Assembly: GCA_031551045.1 (NCBI GenBank) | Contig: JAVBOD010000023.1 | Span: 1 to 44,092, forward strand | DNA: 44,092 bases | From: JAVBOD01 sp031551045 | GTDB lineage: Bacteria > Bacteroidota > Bacteroidia > Bacteroidales > UBA932 | Direction of reading: 5' to 3' | In this document: in pieces, positions 16,719 through 23,998 of the stretch | How the letters are laid out: each line of letters begins with the position of its first letter | Position numbering within the stretch: the first letter of the stretch is position 1 | Position numbers and translations under genes: made by a program | Notes under the pieces: model-generated | Seen by the model: only the letters and a program-made list of their open reading frames with translations | Told to the model about the DNA's origin: nothing | Databases searched by the model: none

Positions 16719-18095
16719 TTATACATTATCGTCGGCCGGCCCGAAAAAATCGGGGATACGGTCGAATAATCCGCCGATGAAACCGCCTTTGTTCCCTTTT
16801 TCGGACGGCATTTCATTTAACGGATTTTCTTTCTTGCTTTCTTTTTTTACTTCTTTTTCTTTGCGTGGAGCGCGCCATTTCGACGACGATTCCGCTTTTA
16901 TTACTACCGGCTCCAGCAGTTGTGAAGAAGCCGTTTGTAAGGCCGGAACTTCTTCGTATTCGAAACCGCGCATCAACAAGCCGATAACGGTGGAATAGCC
17001 GCAACGCTTGGTGTCTAAATTCGAATCGCCGGTGAGGTATATCGGTTTTCCGATGCGCACATCCATGCCTGTTTTGAATTTTACGAATTGCGGCAGGTCT
17101 TTCATCATGGCGCCGCCGCCGGTTATTACAATGCCGGCCGCCAATTTGTCGGCATAGCCCGAACGTTCCACTTCGAACATCACGGCTTCCATAATTTCCT
17201 CCATCCGCGCTTCGATAATATTGGCAAGCAGTTTGAACGATATCACGCGCGGGTCGCGCCCGCAAATGCCCGGAATGGTAATCATTTTATTTTCCGGCGC
17301 CAAGTCGCTGAAACAAGAGCCGCATTGGATTTTCACCTGTTCCGCTTGGCGTTGCAGAATGCCGCAGCCTTGCCGTATATCTTCGGTGATGATATTTCCA
17401 CCGAAAGGAATCACGGCCGTGTGGCGCACGATGTTATCATAGTAAACCACCACATCGGTCGTGCCGCCGCCGATATCGACCATGACCACGCCCACTTCTT
17501 TTTCCTCGTCGTGCAACACGGCTTTGGCCGAAGCCAGGGGCTCCAGTACTAATTTTTTCAGATTCAAGCCCAAGCGATTGATACAACGTTGTGTGTGCTC
17601 TGCGGAGATTTTTTTTCCGATGAAAATTTTAAAATTGGCTTCCAGCCTTGTTCCTAACATCCCTACAGGATTTAAAATTCCCAAGTGGTTATCCACATTA
17701 TAGCTTTGCGGAATCACGTGCAGAATTTCTTCGCCCGGCTCCACTTGCGTTTTATACATGTTTTCTTCCAGCTGATTAATTTCGTCCGCCGAAATTTCTT
17801 CGCTGTGATTGTGTCTCATTTTATCGAAACGCGTTTCGAGGCAACGGATGTGTTGTCCGGCAATACCTACGTACACTTCCGAAAAATTAATGCCTGATTT
17901 CTGACGCACGTCGTTCAACGCCGGTTGCACCACGTCAATCACTTCCTGAATGTTCAGCACTTCGCCGCGCTGAACGCCTTTCGAAGGCATTTCGCTGTGC
18001 GCTATTACATGATAGCTTCCCGAGTCCACTTTTTTTCCAACCAATGTTACCACCTTTGTGGTGCCGAGGTCAATGGCTGCAATATAGTCTTTCAT
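16719..18095 (-). CDS. ftsA: Cell division protein FtsA
   Basis: A 458-residue actin-like ATPase that tethers FtsZ to the membrane. AIDLGTTKVVTLVG is the phosphate-1 loop; VVMVDIGGGTTDVVVYY is phosphate-2; IVITGGGAMMKDLPQF is the adenosine motif. The SHS2 (1C) domain lies at about 80-165. The C-terminal GGFIGGLFDRIPDFFG has the spacing of an amphipathic membrane-targeting helix. The basic, low-complexity stretch before it (KWRAPRKEKEVKKESKKENP) is a linker. Confidence 0.96.
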   Translation of the reverse strand: MKDYIAAIDLGTTKVVTLVGKKVDSGSYHVIAHSEMPSKGVQRGEVLNIQEVIDVVQPALNDVRQKSGINFSEVYVGIAGQHIRCLETRFDKMRHNHSEEISADEINQLEENMYKTQVEPGEEILHVIPQSYNVDNHLGILNPVGMLGTRLEANFKIFIGKKISAEHTQRCINRLGLNLKKLVLEPLASAKAVLHDEEKEVGVVMVDIGGGTTDVVVYYDNIVRHTAVIPFGGNIITEDIRQGCGILQRQAEQVKIQCGSCFSDLAPENKMITIPGICGRDPRVISFKLLANIIEARMEEIMEAVMFEVERSGYADKLAAGIVITGGGAMMKDLPQFVKFKTGMDVRIGKPIYLTGDSNLDTKRCGYSTVIGLLMRGFEYEEVPALQTASSQLLEPVVIKAESSSKWRAPRKEKEVKKESKKENPLNEMPSEKGNKGGFIGGLFDRIPDFFGPADDNV

Positions 18096-18122
18096 AGTTT
18101 ATATTTTTAAATTATTATTTTT

Positions 18123-18902
18123 CTATTTTAATGTGCACACTACTTGATTACTGAAACGCAAATCAAGCGTTTGGTATTTATTCCAACCTTCTACGGGCAT
18201 GGCTTTTTCGTAGAAAGCGAACAATTTTTCTAATTTATATTCTACGTCGTCCAAGTCGCCTAATTTGATAATTTGATTTCCTACACGCGGCACTAACTCT
18301 ACTTCACGGTTATTCGTTACGTGAATTTGCAATACTTGCGCCTGCCAAAAATCGTTATCTTGCAGGAAAAGCGCAAATTCGTAAAGTTGTTTTAGGAATT
18401 TGTCGGATTTTGGGATTTCCCCGCGATAGCTGGGTTTTATGGACATCGGGATATTTCCGGTGGCAATCGGGACATACGATGTATATATCACCGACAAGGG
18501 AAAAATATAACCGCTTTCATCCATGTAGAAATTACCTCCATTCGTCTGTAAGCGAATAATAGGGCTCCGTTGATATACTTTTATATGCAATATGCCGTCG
18601 ATAGATGGATACACTTCTGCATTTTTTATGACACTGCGAGCGTTCAACAACTGTTCCAAATCGTAGGTGTTTATTTGGTACAGCGGCATATTAACGAGTT
18701 TCTTGTTTTCCCTGTCCAGCAAGCTACGGATATCGGACGGGCGCACAAAACGGTTGACGGCGCTATCGCAAATGGTAATGTGAATAGCCCGGCAAATCAC
18801 ATCCTGCTCTTTCTTATCCACAAACGAGGATGTGAAAGCAAGATACGCAATGAGCCCTATCACTACCACTAAACTTGCTATTTTACGCCAAACACGTTTC
18901 AT
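18123..18902 (-). CDS. ftsQ: Cell division protein FtsQ
   Basis: A 259-residue bitopic protein. One N-terminal helix (about 8-27) follows MKRVWRKIA; then a POTRA-like domain (FVRPSDIRSLLDREN, LLNARSVIKNAEVYPSIDG, LHIKVYQRSPIIRLQ) and a beta-domain with FYMDESGYIFPLS. It links early and late divisome proteins in the periplasm. Its ATG overlaps the murC stop by four bases. Confidence 0.9.
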   Translation of the reverse strand: MKRVWRKIASLVVVIGLIAYLAFTSSFVDKKEQDVICRAIHITICDSAVNRFVRPSDIRSLLDRENKKLVNMPLYQINTYDLEQLLNARSVIKNAEVYPSIDGILHIKVYQRSPIIRLQTNGGNFYMDESGYIFPLSVIYTSYVPIATGNIPMSIKPSYRGEIPKSDKFLKQLYEFALFLQDNDFWQAQVLQIHVTNNREVELVPRVGNQIIKLGDLDDVEYKLEKLFAFYEKAMPVEGWNKYQTLDLRFSNQVVCTLK

Positions 18903-20341
18903 TTTTCATTCAATTTTTCTTTTAATAAAGCGCTAATCGGTTTCACAAAGCGGTCGATATCGCCCGCTCCGAAGGTCACCAACACGTCAATATCATGACT
19001 GTTCCGTTTATTCAATAAATCCATTAATTCCTCTTTCCGGCACATTGTTTTTTGTGAACAGCTTACTTTGTCGAAGATAATTTTTGAAGAAATTCCTTCA
19101 ATCGGCTCTTCGCGGGCCGGGTAAATATCTAATAAAATCAATTCGTCCAATAGGCTCAAGCTTATGCCGAATCCGTCCACAAAATCGCGGGTGCGCGTAT
19201 ATAAGTGCGGCTGGAAAATTCCCGTAATTTTACGGTGCGGGAAAATTGTTTTTAAGGAACTGATAGCCGCCCGCAATTCTTCGGGATGGTGCGCATAATC
19301 GTCGATATACGTGCAATGCGGCGTGTTGACCTGCACATCGAAACGGCGCTGCACGCCGCAAAAACCGGCCAATGCTTTTTTCACGGCTTGCATATCGGCT
19401 CCGTATAAATAAGCGGCAGCCGCAGCAGCCACTGCATTTTCAATATTTACCCAACCGAGCACGTTCAACGTACAATCATTGAGTACGCCGCCCGGATAGT
19501 GCCACTCAAATTGCGGATAACCGCCTTCCAACGTGCGAATATTGCTTGCATAAAAATCGCACGGCGTATTGAACGAATAGCGATATACTTTTTGTCCGGC
19601 GGTGAAATGTAAAGGCAATGTGACGCCCAGTTTCATTATCAGGCTGCCGTTCGGTTTTAGCTGATGTGCAAAATCGGTAAACGCTCGTTTGAAATTTTCG
19701 GCCGTTCCGTAAATATCCAAATGGTCGGGGTCGGCTGCCGTGATAATAGCAATGTTCGGAAACAGTTGTAAAAACGAACGGTCGAACTCATCGGCTTCGG
19801 CCACCAATGCCGGCGATTTCGACAACAAAAGGTTGCTGTTGTAATTTTTCGAAATACCTCCTAAGAATGCCGTGCAACCGCCGCCTGCTTGCATGAGTAA
19901 ATGCGCCAGCAAGGTGGAAGTCGTGGTTTTTCCGTGTGTACCGGCTACGGCCAGCGTGGTTTTATCGGCAGCTACATGTCCCAACGCCGCCGAACGTTTA
20001 ATCACGTTGAAATTGTGCGATTGAAAATAACACAACTCGCTATGGTCGGCAGGAACCGCCGGCGTGTAAATCACCAGTACTTTTTCGGGCGCTTCGAAAA
20101 ACGTTTCGGGAATCAGCGCTAAATTATCTTCGTAATGCACAGCAATACCTTCGTTTTCCAGTTCTTTTGTCAAGGGCGAAGGCGTGCGGTCGTATCCGGC
20201 AACCAAGGCTCCGGCATGTTTGTAATAACGCGCCAACGCACTCATGCCGATACCGCCGATGCCGATGAAATAGACAGCGCCTTGTTCTCCAAAGGGGGGA
20301 CGAGGAAAGGAGGATTGTGCTATATTATTGTTTTCGTTCAT
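18899..20341 (-). CDS. murC: UDP-N-acetylmuramate--L-alanine ligase
   Basis: A 480-residue cytosolic ligase adding the first stem-peptide residue to UDP-MurNAc. Motifs: YFIGIGGIGMSALARYY (UDP site), GTHGKTTT at 134-141 (P-loop), EADEFDRSFL and IDDYAHHPEELRAAI. The first 20 residues (ending SFPRPPFGEQG) precede the usual start of homology. They are encoded by a C/G-rich repeat-like sequence at 20289-20316, so the native start may have been replaced or extended. Followed by ftsQ with a four-base overlap; preceded by a 340-base repeat region and the RAYT gene rather than directly by murG. Confidence 0.95.
   Translation of the reverse strand: MNENNNIAQSSFPRPPFGEQGAVYFIGIGGIGMSALARYYKHAGALVAGYDRTPSPLTKELENEGIAVHYEDNLALIPETFFEAPEKVLVIYTPAVPADHSELCYFQSHNFNVIKRSAALGHVAADKTTLAVAGTHGKTTTSTLLAHLLMQAGGGCTAFLGGISKNYNSNLLLSKSPALVAEADEFDRSFLQLFPNIAIITAADPDHLDIYGTAENFKRAFTDFAHQLKPNGSLIMKLGVTLPLHFTAGQKVYRYSFNTPCDFYASNIRTLEGGYPQFEWHYPGGVLNDCTLNVLGWVNIENAVAAAAAAYLYGADMQAVKKALAGFCGVQRRFDVQVNTPHCTYIDDYAHHPEELRAAISSLKTIFPHRKITGIFQPHLYTRTRDFVDGFGISLSLLDELILLDIYPAREEPIEGISSKIIFDKVSCSQKTMCRKEELMDLLNKRNSHDIDVLVTFGAGDIDRFVKPISALLKEKLNEK
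20289..20316. repeat. C/G-rich repeat copy read into the murC N-terminus
   Basis: On the minus strand this is CCTTTCCTCGTCCCCCCTTTGGAGA-like sequence. It resembles the rsmH-ftsL junction repeats (30946-31056), sharing the CCTC..CCCCC-(TTT/AAA)-GGAG layout. It encodes the residues SFPRPPFGEQ of MurC. Confidence 0.4.
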
Positions 20342-20362
20342 TGTTCAATTTTTTGCTTTTTT

Positions 20363-20395
20363 AGATTTGACAAATTTTTAAAATTTGTCAAATCT
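20363..20395. repeat. Perfect 16-bp inverted repeat with one-base centre
   Basis: Left arm AGATTTGACAAATTTT (20363-20378) and right arm AAAATTTGTCAAATCT (20380-20395) around a single T. It lies 22 bases upstream of murC, at one edge of the RAYT repeat region. A T-run is lacking on both strands, so it is not a classic terminator. Confidence 0.85.
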
Positions 20396-20400
20396 TTATA

Positions 20401-20472
20401 TCTGTTAATGCCCTACGGGCAATTATTTCGTATATCGTTTTTTCTATTGATATTATTGTCCTACGGACAAAA
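20401..20472 (+). repeat. Left direct repeat of the RAYT unit
   Basis: Starts TCTGTTAATGCCCTACGGGC and ends ATTATTGTCCTACGGACAAA. It carries GCCCTACGGGC (20410-20420) and the 15-base hairpin TTGTCCTACGGACAA (20456-20470). It aligns over its length with 21158-21230. A decayed partial copy with TTCCAATGGACAAAA follows at about 20490-20513. Confidence 0.7.
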
Positions 20473-20610
20473 TTTTATACCCTTTTTTCTATTAATATTC
20501 CAATGGACAAAATTTCCGTGTTACATTATTAAGTCGTTTTTCGTATTCTATTTTCTTCTCCCTCTTAATGCTGTATCTTACAAATACACGTTGCTTATAT
20601 TTTTTACTTT

Positions 20611-20673
20611 GCCCATAGGGCATTGATATTAATAGAAATACCATATAAAAACACCTTCTTTCCCCGTAGGGGA
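20611..20673 (-). repeat. REP-like palindromes in reverse orientation before the transposase gene
   Basis: GCCCATAGGGC (20611-20621) followed by ATTGATATTAATAGAAATA matches the direct repeats when read on the minus strand. CCCCGTAGGGG (20662-20672) lies just eight bases after the transposase stop codon. Confidence 0.55.
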
Positions 20674-20679
20674 TTAAGA

Positions 20680-21141
20680 TCATTCTATCGGTTTAAAAAT
20701 ATATTGTTCATCGTAATCTACCTCAAATTTTTTCAGCATTTCTAAATATTCTTCGCGAAATGTACGCTTCTTATGATGTTCTTTTTGCTTTTCTATATAT
20801 TCTGCAAGTATTGCTATTTGTGATTTTCCATAACTAAAGCTGCCAAATCCTTCCTGCCAAGAAAACCGCCCAAGACATAAACGATTGTCATTTATCCAAA
20901 GGGAAGAACTTCGTTTTATGTGATACATCAAATCAGAAACAGACTGGTCGGGATGCATGCTAATCAATGTATGAAGATGGTCGGCAGTTCCTTTTATTAC
21001 CATCATTTTATGTTTCTTGGCTTGTACAATTCCAGTTATATATTTATATAAATCATCTTCCCATTTTTCATTAATCAAAGACAAACGGTTTTGTACAGCG
21101 AATACAAAATGGATGTATAGTTGTGTATAAGTGTTTGCCAT
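20680..21141 (-). CDS. Y1 (HUH) transposase, RAYT/IS200-like
   Basis: A 153-residue protein. The N-terminus YTQLYIHFVFAVQNRLSLI is typical of IS200/RAYT proteins. The HUH pair is H55 and H57 in TADHLHTLISM. FSWQEGFGSFS follows at about 93-103, and the nucleophile is most likely Y115 in ILAEYIEKQKEHHKK. These enzymes cut single-stranded DNA at hairpins; RAYTs are usually single-copy and mobilise short REP palindromes rather than themselves. The frame is intact with all catalytic residues, so it may be active. It is transcribed with the dcw operon, between murG and murC. Confidence 0.9.
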   Translation of the reverse strand: MANTYTQLYIHFVFAVQNRLSLINEKWEDDLYKYITGIVQAKKHKMMVIKGTADHLHTLISMHPDQSVSDLMYHIKRSSSLWINDNRLCLGRFSWQEGFGSFSYGKSQIAILAEYIEKQKEHHKKRTFREEYLEMLKKFEVDYDEQYIFKPIE

Positions 21142-21157
21142 TGGTCGTTTTTGTTAT

Positions 21158-21230
21158 TCTGTTAAGCCCTATGGGCAATTTTTTGTATTTCCGTTTCTTC
21201 TTCTATGATATTATTGTCCTACGGACAAAA
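21158..21230 (+). repeat. Right direct repeat of the RAYT unit
   Basis: Starts TCTGTTAAGCCCTATGGGC and ends ATTATTGTCCTACGGACAAA; GCCCTATGGGC is at 21166-21176 and TTGTCCTACGGACAA at 21214-21228. It lies between the transposase start and the murG stop. Confidence 0.7.
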
Positions 21231-21243
21231 GCTTAAAATTTCT

Positions 21244-22356
21244 TTATTTCGTGTTATTAATTAGAGAGAGCAGTTGTGTTGTTATTTCATTAGCGGCATT
21301 GGGTTTTGCCAATGCAGCCATATTTTGCTCGAATGTTTTTTGTTGCGCTTCGTCTTTTACCAGACGCAATGCTTCCTGAATTAATTCTTGCGGCGCTTTA
21401 TTATCACTAATCATTATCGCCGCGTTTTTATTTACCAATGCCTGCGCATTTTTTGTTTGGTGGTCTTCGGCGACATTCGGCGAAGGCACGAAAATACACG
21501 GTTTGGCTACCACACATAATTCCGAAATGGTGCCGGCACCGGCGCGCGAAATTACGACATCGGCCACGGCAAAGGCATAATCCATGCGGTAAATAAAATC
21601 GAACGCTTTGACAAGCGAACCGGCCGTATATTCCTGCACGGTGGTTTTAGCCACTTCGGCATACGTTTTGCCGGTTTGCCAAATAAATTGCACATCGCCT
21701 TTTGCTAATTCCGGCAATGCTTGTGTCATGCTTTGGTTAAGCGTGCGCGCGCCTAAACTTCCGCCGACCACCAGCACTGTTTTTTTCATCGGGTCAATAT
21801 CGAAATACATTGCAGCATCGGTACGCAGCGAACCGTCGTTGCGGCGTAAATCCTGCCGTACAGGATTGCCGGTCAGCACGATTTTTTCTTTCGGAAAAAA
21901 GCGTTCCATTCCTTCATAGGCCACGCAAATTCGCTTGGCACGCTTAGCCAGCATTTTGTTGGTAACGCCGGCATAGGAATTTTGTTCCTGCAACAAAGTC
22001 GGGATTTTTTCCCGTTGCGCCGCCCACAATACCGGCCCGCTGGCATAGCCGCCGACGCCCACTACGGCATCGGGTTTAAAGTCTTTAATTATTTTCGATG
22101 CTTTGCGAACGCTCTTCCAAATTTTGAAAGGCAATGAAAAATTCTTTCCTATATTTTTCCGTTGAAAACCTGCTACCGGCAAGCCTACAATGGGATAACC
22201 CGCAGCCGGCACTTTCTCCATTTCCATGCGGCCTTCGGCGCCGACAAATAGAATATCGGCATCGGGATAACGTGCTTTCAATGCATTAGCTATGGATACC
22301 GCCGGATAAATGTGTCCGCCGGTTCCGCCTCCGCTGATGATTATTCTTAGCTTCAT
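21244..22356 (-). CDS. murG: UDP-GlcNAc:lipid I N-acetylglucosaminyltransferase
   Basis: A 370-residue GT-B enzyme on the inner face of the membrane that makes lipid II from lipid I. IISGGGTGGHIYPAVSIANAL is the G loop, GVGGYASGPVLWAA the second, VVGGSLGARTLNQ the third, and VISRAGAGTISELCVVAKPC the UDP-GlcNAc site. Its ATG abuts a repeat (22357-22389) that also covers the stop codon of the four-helix-bundle gene, so the native leader of murG has been replaced. Confidence 0.96.
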   Translation of the reverse strand: MKLRIIISGGGTGGHIYPAVSIANALKARYPDADILFVGAEGRMEMEKVPAAGYPIVGLPVAGFQRKNIGKNFSLPFKIWKSVRKASKIIKDFKPDAVVGVGGYASGPVLWAAQREKIPTLLQEQNSYAGVTNKMLAKRAKRICVAYEGMERFFPKEKIVLTGNPVRQDLRRNDGSLRTDAAMYFDIDPMKKTVLVVGGSLGARTLNQSMTQALPELAKGDVQFIWQTGKTYAEVAKTTVQEYTAGSLVKAFDFIYRMDYAFAVADVVISRAGAGTISELCVVAKPCIFVPSPNVAEDHQTKNAQALVNKNAAIMISDNKAPQELIQEALRLVKDEAQQKTFEQNMAALAKPNAANEITTQLLSLINNTK

Positions 22357-22389
22357 AATGGAGAATTGAAAGTGGAAAATTGAAAATTA
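22357..22389. repeat. ATGGAGAATTG-type repeat, murG side
   Basis: Starts AATGGAGAATTGAAAGTGG and ends AAAATTGAAAATTA. It is inverted relative to the copies at 22764-22844; the best-paired part, GGAAAATTGAAAATTAT against GGAGAATTGAAAATTTT, agrees at 15 of 17 positions. It supplies the stop codon of the four-helix-bundle gene. Confidence 0.7.
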
Positions 22390-22755
22390 TTTTTTTATAG
22401 ATGTTTTTGTCGTTTTCACAATACTCACTAATATGCTGATAATTTCACTACAGTCTGTACTAATCGAATCATATTCCCGTTTCGATATATATTCACTATC
22501 TTTTAATAACATTAACCAATAGTCAGTTTCATTTGCTTCTTTTAAGGCGATATTCATTTTGCTCAGGAAGTCGGCTTTCGATTGAGCATGCTCCGCTTCT
22601 TTTACCAATGCTCCTATTGCTGTACCACTGCGCAATACTTGCTTTGTTAATACATATTCTTTTTTCTTTTCGCTTACAACGCGAAACAACTTAATAATGC
22701 GCAATGCAAATGCATACGCTTTTCTCATTATCGGATTGTCTTGTTTCATACTCAT
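22387..22755 (-). CDS. Four-helix-bundle protein, 23S rRNA IVP / bAvd superfamily
   Basis: A 122-residue all-helical protein. The family pattern is clear: KAYAFALRIIKLFR, QVLRSGTAIGALVKEAEHAQ, DFLSKMNIALKEANETDYWL and a C-terminal helix (CSEIISILVSIVKTTKTS). The family was first seen as ORFs in 23S rRNA intervening sequences and also includes the Avd accessory protein of diversity-generating retroelements; those that work are thought to bind nucleic acid. No reverse transcriptase or template/variable repeat is present here. A second ATG at 22749 is an equally good start. Inserted in the dcw operon, same direction, flanked by inverted repeats. Confidence 0.88.
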   Translation of the reverse strand: MSMKQDNPIMRKAYAFALRIIKLFRVVSEKKKEYVLTKQVLRSGTAIGALVKEAEHAQSKADFLSKMNIALKEANETDYWLMLLKDSEYISKREYDSISTDCSEIISILVSIVKTTKTSIKK

Positions 22756-22763
22756 ATGTATTT

Positions 22764-22844
22764 AAAATTTTCAATTCTCCATTCTCCATTTTCAATTTGC
22801 TGCGGCCGCTTCATTCTCCATTTTCAATTTTCCATTCTCCATTT
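22764..22844. repeat. ATGGAGAATGG-type tandem repeats, ftsW side
   Basis: On the minus strand, units of ATGGAGAATGG(A/G)(A/G)AATTGAAA occur about three times, one carrying a GCGGCCGC-containing variant. The ftsW frame runs through the first two units and stops at 22792; the last unit ends nine bases before the four-helix-bundle start. Confidence 0.75.
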
Positions 22845-23994
22845 GTGTCGCCGGCATGTCGCGTTCTTCCGTAGCGCGGCTTACCGATAATATAATTCCT
22901 AATGCCAGACTGGTGGCAAACAGCGAGCTCCCGCCCAAGCTGATTAAGGGCAATGTTTGTCCGGTTACGGGAAACAACCCAACTGCCACAGCCATGTTTA
23001 CCATCGCTTGCAACACTAACAAAAGCATAATTCCTAGAACAGTTATCATCGGAAAAATGCGTGTGCACGATCTGGCAATGGCAATGGCGCGGTACAACAA
23101 AATCCAATACAGGAAAACGACAACGATTGCTCCCATTATTCCATATTCTTCGACAATGATGGCGAAAATAAAATCGGAATAAGGATGCGGCACAATGTGG
23201 CGTTGCGTGCTATTACCGGGGCCTTTCCCCGTAAGCCCGCCGGTGGCAATGGCTATTTTTGCCTGGTCGGCCTGGAACGTGCGGGCATCTTCTTTTTTAT
23301 TTCTTTCGGCGCTTTCCCCTTCGCTGTTCGACGACACGAAAGTTACTAAACGACTCCGCACGGTTTCCGCACGGGGCGTGAGGCCGAGCGCAATGACCAA
23401 CACCACGGCAATCATCCCGAGGCCGGCAAAACGCATTAAATAACTTGGCTTTATTCCTCCAATAAATAAAATCAAAAAACAAGTTCCACCCAGCAATAAT
23501 GCAGTGGATGTGCCGCTCCACAAGATAAGCCCACAGACGACGGAAACGGGTAACATAATGCGGAGGGCAAATTCACGGAACGAAGTTACGGTACCTTCTT
23601 CCAATACTTTGGCAAGATAAAGCACCAAGCCGATTTTTGCGACGTCCGACGGCTGGAACGTGAATCCGAAAATACGAATCCAACGTGTTCCTTCGTTCAA
23701 CGTGACGCCGAAGACGAATAACGCCAGCAATAAAGCAATTGAAATATACAAGGCAGGATGCGCCATCCGGCGAAACCAACCAATCGGCACATTATGTACG
23801 GCGTATAAAATTGCCAATCCGATAAGCACAAACATCGTTTGCCGGAACAAATAGGAAAACGCGCCTTGCCCTTGGCGGTAGGCCAGCGAGCCGGTGGACG
23901 AGAAAATGGCGATGATGGATATCAATGAGAGGATACCGATAACGAACCAAATTATTTTGTCGCCTTTGATGCTATTGCGAAACGGATTTGCCAT
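22792..23994 (-). CDS. ftsW: Septal peptidoglycan polymerase FtsW (SEDS family)
   Basis: A 400-residue protein with about ten membrane helices that polymerises lipid II with FtsI at the septum. SEDS marks: LNEGTRWIRIFGFTFQPSDV (with the PSD/E lipid II region), GTSTALLLGGTCF, PHPYSDFIFAIIVEEYG and LPLISLGGSSLFATSLALG. The last 16 residues, MENGKLKMENEAAAAN, are encoded by the ATGGAGAATGG repeats, so the protein seems to have gained a repeat-derived tail after RATEERDMPATQ. Follows murD by four bases. Confidence 0.96.
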   Translation of the reverse strand: MANPFRNSIKGDKIIWFVIGILSLISIIAIFSSTGSLAYRQGQGAFSYLFRQTMFVLIGLAILYAVHNVPIGWFRRMAHPALYISIALLLALFVFGVTLNEGTRWIRIFGFTFQPSDVAKIGLVLYLAKVLEEGTVTSFREFALRIMLPVSVVCGLILWSGTSTALLLGGTCFLILFIGGIKPSYLMRFAGLGMIAVVLVIALGLTPRAETVRSRLVTFVSSNSEGESAERNKKEDARTFQADQAKIAIATGGLTGKGPGNSTQRHIVPHPYSDFIFAIIVEEYGIMGAIVVVFLYWILLYRAIAIARSCTRIFPMITVLGIMLLLVLQAMVNMAVAVGLFPVTGQTLPLISLGGSSLFATSLALGIILSVSRATEERDMPATQMENGKLKMENEAAAAN

Positions 23995-23998
23995 GCTG

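Larger units (their letters stand above)
20401..21230. mobile_element. RAYT/IS200-like unit with flanking direct repeats and REP-like palindromes
   Basis: The unit consists of a Y1 transposase gene (20680-21141), a left repeat (20401-20472) and a right repeat (21158-21230) in direct orientation 757 bases apart, and further palindromes between the left repeat and the gene. It splits murG from murC. The palindromes share the core CC(T/G)A(C/T)GG: 20410-20420, 20456-20470, 20611-20621, 20662-20672, 21166-21176 and 21214-21228. That resembles REP-associated tyrosine transposases, whose hairpin targets flank the gene. Confidence 0.6.
22357..22844. mobile_element. Putative small element: four-helix-bundle gene between inverted ATGGAGAATGG repeats
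   Basis: A single gene bracketed by the repeats 22357-22389 and 22764-22844 in opposite orientation, inserted between ftsW and murG, which normally adjoin. No transposase is encoded, so mobility, if any, would be in trans. The boundaries are approximate because the repeat runs into both neighbours. Confidence 0.45.

Noticed and set aside
20401..20680. CRISPR array suggested by repeated palindromes near the transposase
   Set aside because: Spacing is irregular, the repeats differ and occur in both orientations, and no cas genes are present.
22387..22755. Diversity-generating retroelement suggested by the Avd-like fold
   Set aside because: No reverse transcriptase, template repeat or variable repeat is present in the window; the protein is only a distant superfamily relative of Avd.
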